Of a stretch of DNA of 64,000 nucleotides, positions 61,346-64,000 are shown one piece after another. How positions within the stretch are numbered: position 1 is the first letter of the stretch; each line of letters starts with the position of its first letter. This DNA comes from Fictibacillus nanhaiensis. GTDB lineage: Bacteria > Bacillota > Bacilli > Bacillales > Fictibacillaceae. The notes beneath the pieces are model-generated. The model was not told where the DNA came from. It made no database searches and worked only from the letters and a program-made list of their open reading frames with translations. The translations under genes and the position numbers were made by a program. The stretch lies in assembly GCF_019801215.1 (NCBI RefSeq), contig NZ_JAHVJO010000001.1, positions 1,550,001 through 1,614,000 on the forward strand, in the 5' to 3' direction.

Positions 61346-63174
61346 CTTCCTTCCTCCTTCACGCTGATTTTCGCATCAGGTTTCGTTAACTTTAGTACAT
61401 AATGATTTTCGCTCAATTGTAGTACTTCTCCAAAGTCATAGGACCCTGTTTGAATGGTTCTTCCATTCTCCGTATAGATCGTTAACATGGAAGGATTCGG
61501 TACGTTGTATCCATGAATCTCGATCTCATTCTTTGAATACGTAACACTCCATTCCCCTTTTTCGTACACTTCCATCCTTCTCTTCGCATCAAGCTGTTTA
61601 AGAGGAATGAAATAAGGATACGTTTCATTCACGAACTGGTTCATCGTTTCAAACGTTTCTTTCAACTCTTTCCATGTAAGCTGATTCGAACGATTCTCAT
61701 CAATGACATCATCCGGATGCACAAAGTGAGACATAACCCCAAAGTTTGCTACCGTATCCACAAGTTCATACTGGTCTTCTTTATTGAAGTGATAACCACT
61801 CGAAATCCGCGGAAAATGATAAAGCTGTTTATATTCTTGATCATAGCCAAACTCTTGCACATATGTGCCTTTTTCTGGTGAACCTGTATATAGGCTCGCG
61901 ATCACCTCTAGCTCTGGAAAGCTTTTAACTAAAGCCTCTTTTCCTGTCTCGTTCAACACATTGGAAGGAGGCACGTACGTCTTAATCGTCTCGTTCGGAT
62001 AAAGCTCATCGGTAACCTTTTTCATCTCTTGAAGAGAGGCTTCCATTTCGCTTCGGTCCTTCCACGGACGATAACCAAGGTCTTTATCTGCCGGCTCATC
62101 ATTCGTTACAAGGGATTGGTGGTTGTAGCCATGAAGACTGAGTTCTCCGCCTTCTTGAAGCAGCTTCCTTCCACTTTCAAGTAAATATTTCTTGTTTCTT
62201 CTTAAGAGCTCGTTTTTTGTGAGTGCTGGATCATCAGAATAGGAACCAATTATGGCCCCTGTGTATAGCAGGTCATATTGGTCAGCCACCTTTTTCATGT
62301 CATCCCACCATACATCCTGAAAGAAGTCAGAGTACAGCATGCCATATTCCTTATTGATTTTATCAACTTCACCTTGCAGGATGGGAGCAGGGAAATCATC
62401 AATGTACATCACTTTTCCGCCAAACTGATGGGTAGCAAGAAACGGAAAGAAAAAAGGAAAGGACTGAACGACAAGTCCTCTTGTCACTTTTTCATGATTG
62501 CCTGTGCCGTTCCAAACGATAACTTGGCCTTTTCCCCAAGAGTGCTTCCACAACAAAGGGTTATTATCTGCGAATAGATAGGTCGAGGTATTTTCAGCAA
62601 GATCCACATCGAGCATGCTATTTGTAATAAGAGAGGAAGAAGCATCGAGATCGGGATAACCAGGAAAAAACGACTCAGTGAACGTAATCCCGTTTACGGT
62701 ATCAAAAAAACCTCTTTTCTGTTTAATACCTAGAAGTTCATTCCACTCTTGATTAAAAAAACGGGTGGTGAACATGACATTGCCCCCACCTTGAACATAG
62801 GCGTTTACGTCTTTCAGTGACCATTCACTCGATCCCTCTCCCGAGAAAATGACGATGTGATACGGAGAAGGTTGCAGCTTGTTCATCTTGTTGGTATTTA
62901 TCTTCTCGTATGGAATTTTGGCGTTGTCCAACGCTTCTACTATATTGTTTATGACCATTTTCCCTATCGTGTCTTCTGCATCAACCAGATAGACTTTAAA
63001 GCTTGATTGTTTCTTAGGAACTAAAGAGGTCATGCTCTCTGTGATTACCGTCGTATTCTCAGCTCGAACAGGAAGATCAATATACAGCCTGTCCATGTTC
63101 ATATAGAAAACAACGGCAAGCATCACAAGAACACCGATGATTGGAAAAAGAATGATTTTATAACTGTTAAACAT
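61342..63174 (-). CDS. pelADA: DUF2194/PelA-deacetylase-like membrane protein
   Basis: This 610-residue protein has one N-terminal membrane helix (about residues 5-25). An extracellular glutamine-amidotransferase-like region follows (YHIVIFSGEGSSEW, YVQGGGNVMF), and then a polysaccharide-deacetylase-like domain with MYIDDFPAP and LSLHGYNHQS. A C-terminal beta domain ends it. It fits the PelA deacetylase of Gram-positive pel operons, which removes acetyl groups from Pel outside the cell. ATG 63174 overlaps the end of the previous gene; a GTG at 63186 is a less likely start. Confidence 0.75.
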   Translation of the reverse strand: MFNSYKIILFPIIGVLVMLAVVFYMNMDRLYIDLPVRAENTTVITESMTSLVPKKQSSFKVYLVDAEDTIGKMVINNIVEALDNAKIPYEKINTNKMNKLQPSPYHIVIFSGEGSSEWSLKDVNAYVQGGGNVMFTTRFFNQEWNELLGIKQKRGFFDTVNGITFTESFFPGYPDLDASSSLITNSMLDVDLAENTSTYLFADNNPLLWKHSWGKGQVIVWNGTGNHEKVTRGLVVQSFPFFFPFLATHQFGGKVMYIDDFPAPILQGEVDKINKEYGMLYSDFFQDVWWDDMKKVADQYDLLYTGAIIGSYSDDPALTKNELLRRNKKYLLESGRKLLQEGGELSLHGYNHQSLVTNDEPADKDLGYRPWKDRSEMEASLQEMKKVTDELYPNETIKTYVPPSNVLNETGKEALVKSFPELEVIASLYTGSPEKGTYVQEFGYDQEYKQLYHFPRISSGYHFNKEDQYELVDTVANFGVMSHFVHPDDVIDENRSNQLTWKELKETFETMNQFVNETYPYFIPLKQLDAKRRMEVYEKGEWSVTYSKNEIEIHGYNVPNPSMLTIYTENGRTIQTGSYDFGEVLQLSENHYVLKLTKPDAKISVKEEGR

Positions 63175-64000
63175 CACTACCACCACTTAGTTGTTGAAGA
63201 ATTCTTTGTTCATTTATACTCATAGACGAAAAGTCAGGATGTTTCTGAAGAGCTGTAACCATTTTAAAGACCATGTGCCACTTTTTATTGGAGTAATACG
63301 TCTGCAGAAGTCCCCAATATCCAAAATGATAGTGAGGATGTGTTTGGCACAAACGCTCAAAAATCGCTTCTGCTTTTTTAACATTTCTCGAGATATAATA
63401 GCTGCCTACCATATATTGAATCTTAGGATGCGACGAAAACGTATCGGCCGCTTCATGTAAATAGAATTGATACTCATCCAAAACCGGTTGAGCGAGATTT
63501 TTCGGATAAAGCTCATTCTTGATATACACTTCGTAAAAGTTTAATAGGGAGATGTAGGATTCACTGTCTGTGTAAGTCAGTTCCTGTTTTAAGGTTTGTA
63601 GCTTATCTTTCATCTGATCATATGCGGCGTTCAGCGTCGTGGCAGCATAATACACGGTATCACTATCTTTCATGCTCATTACGTCTTTGATCACCTTGCC
63701 TGTAAACAAAGCAGGATTGGAGGATAACTCTAAGATCATCTGCTTCATGTAGTAATGGTCATTCATTTTCAGCGCATCTGTAATCGAGAGCATGTCAGAC
63801 TCCACCTTCAGCTTTTCCCTTACATGCTCATAATTGTAGACACGGCGTGAAATGTAGTCGCTGTATTCTTCGTTCGTGTTGCTCATAGGGTCTCTTGCAT
63901 GATAGATCATGAGCAGCATACCTAGAAACAAGCCGATAAACGGCAAAATCAAGGATACAACAACAAACCACGTTCGTAATTCTTTCGGAAATTTCTTGTT
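63167..64000 (-). CDS. pelE: PelE-like membrane-anchored helical repeat protein (5' end outside the window)
   Basis: The frame is open to the window edge, so the gene starts beyond 64000. The visible part starts with a membrane helix (TWFVVVSLILPFIGLFLGML), followed by a helical, TPR-like soluble region of about 240 residues (NVKKAEAIFERLCQTHPHYH). Size, layout and position upstream of the deacetylase and pelF match PelE, which connects PelD with the rest of the synthase. PelD should lie just beyond the window. Confidence 0.65.
   Translation of the reverse strand, partial: NKKFPKELRTWFVVVSLILPFIGLFLGMLLMIYHARDPMSNTNEEYSDYISRRVYNYEHVREKLKVESDMLSITDALKMNDHYYMKQMILELSSNPALFTGKVIKDVMSMKDSDTVYYAATTLNAAYDQMKDKLQTLKQELTYTDSESYISLLNFYEVYIKNELYPKNLAQPVLDEYQFYLHEAADTFSSHPKIQYMVGSYYISRNVKKAEAIFERLCQTHPHYHFGYWGLLQTYYSNKKWHMVFKMVTALQKHPDFSSMSINEQRILQQLSGGSDV

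Overview
The window looks like chromosome from a low-GC Bacillaceae bacterium (Bacillus, Fictibacillus or a close relative; the genus is a guess). Supporting signs are AGGAGG-type ribosome binding sites with frequent TTG and GTG starts, a ComK homologue, a Gram-positive-type pel exopolysaccharide operon, a sigma-K-like sporulation promoter, and a dispersed hairpin repeat of a type I recall from Bacillaceae genomes.

Layout. 1-9.8 kb: housekeeping and stress-type single genes (VOC protein, zinc protease, HAD phosphatase, GNAT), a six-gene operon headed by an ArsR repressor (SRPBCC, DinB, TfoX-like, DinB, SRPBCC), a DUF421 membrane protein, a zinc-dependent phospholipase-C-type protein, a flavin oxidase-type protein and a frameshifted small membrane gene. 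10-20 kb: a coiled-coil protein, a YVTN beta-propeller protein behind a sigma-K-like promoter, a second DUF421 protein, a second ArsR-SRPBCC pair divergent from an ECF sigma factor with an NTF2-like tail, a GNAT-pentapeptide fusion, a MarR regulator with a large operator, an alpha/beta hydrolase, a methyltransferase and ComK. 20.4-30.9 kb: one giant gene (about 3510 residues) made of 35 tandem carboxypeptidase-regulatory-like beta-sandwich domains. 31-35 kb: an exported metallophosphoesterase, a BCCT transporter and a nucleotidyltransferase.

35.1-55.2 kb is a visibly more AT-rich defence island built around DNA phosphorothioation. On the plus strand dndB-dndC-dndD-dndE-dndA form one tight operon: sulfur mobilisation by DndA, DNA backbone modification by DndC/D/E, regulation by DndB. 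An AIPR-family protein follows on the minus strand. Next comes a second plus-strand operon with a small protein, a second DndD-like ATPase and a second DndE-like protein. The minus-strand dptF-dptG-dptH restriction module closes the island. The duplicated DndD/DndE module and the embedded AIPR gene are the most unusual part of the window. No integrase, transposase or tRNA is visible at the edges, but a truncated alpha/beta hydrolase remnant lies just outside the dptF end.

55.5-64 kb: small membrane and lipoprotein genes, a Gfo/Idh/MocA oxidoreductase, a tandem pair of the dispersed repeats, and the minus-strand pel operon in the order pelE (cut by the window edge), pelADA-like DUF2194 protein, pelF, pelG. 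No rRNA, tRNA, CRISPR array or insertion sequence was found.
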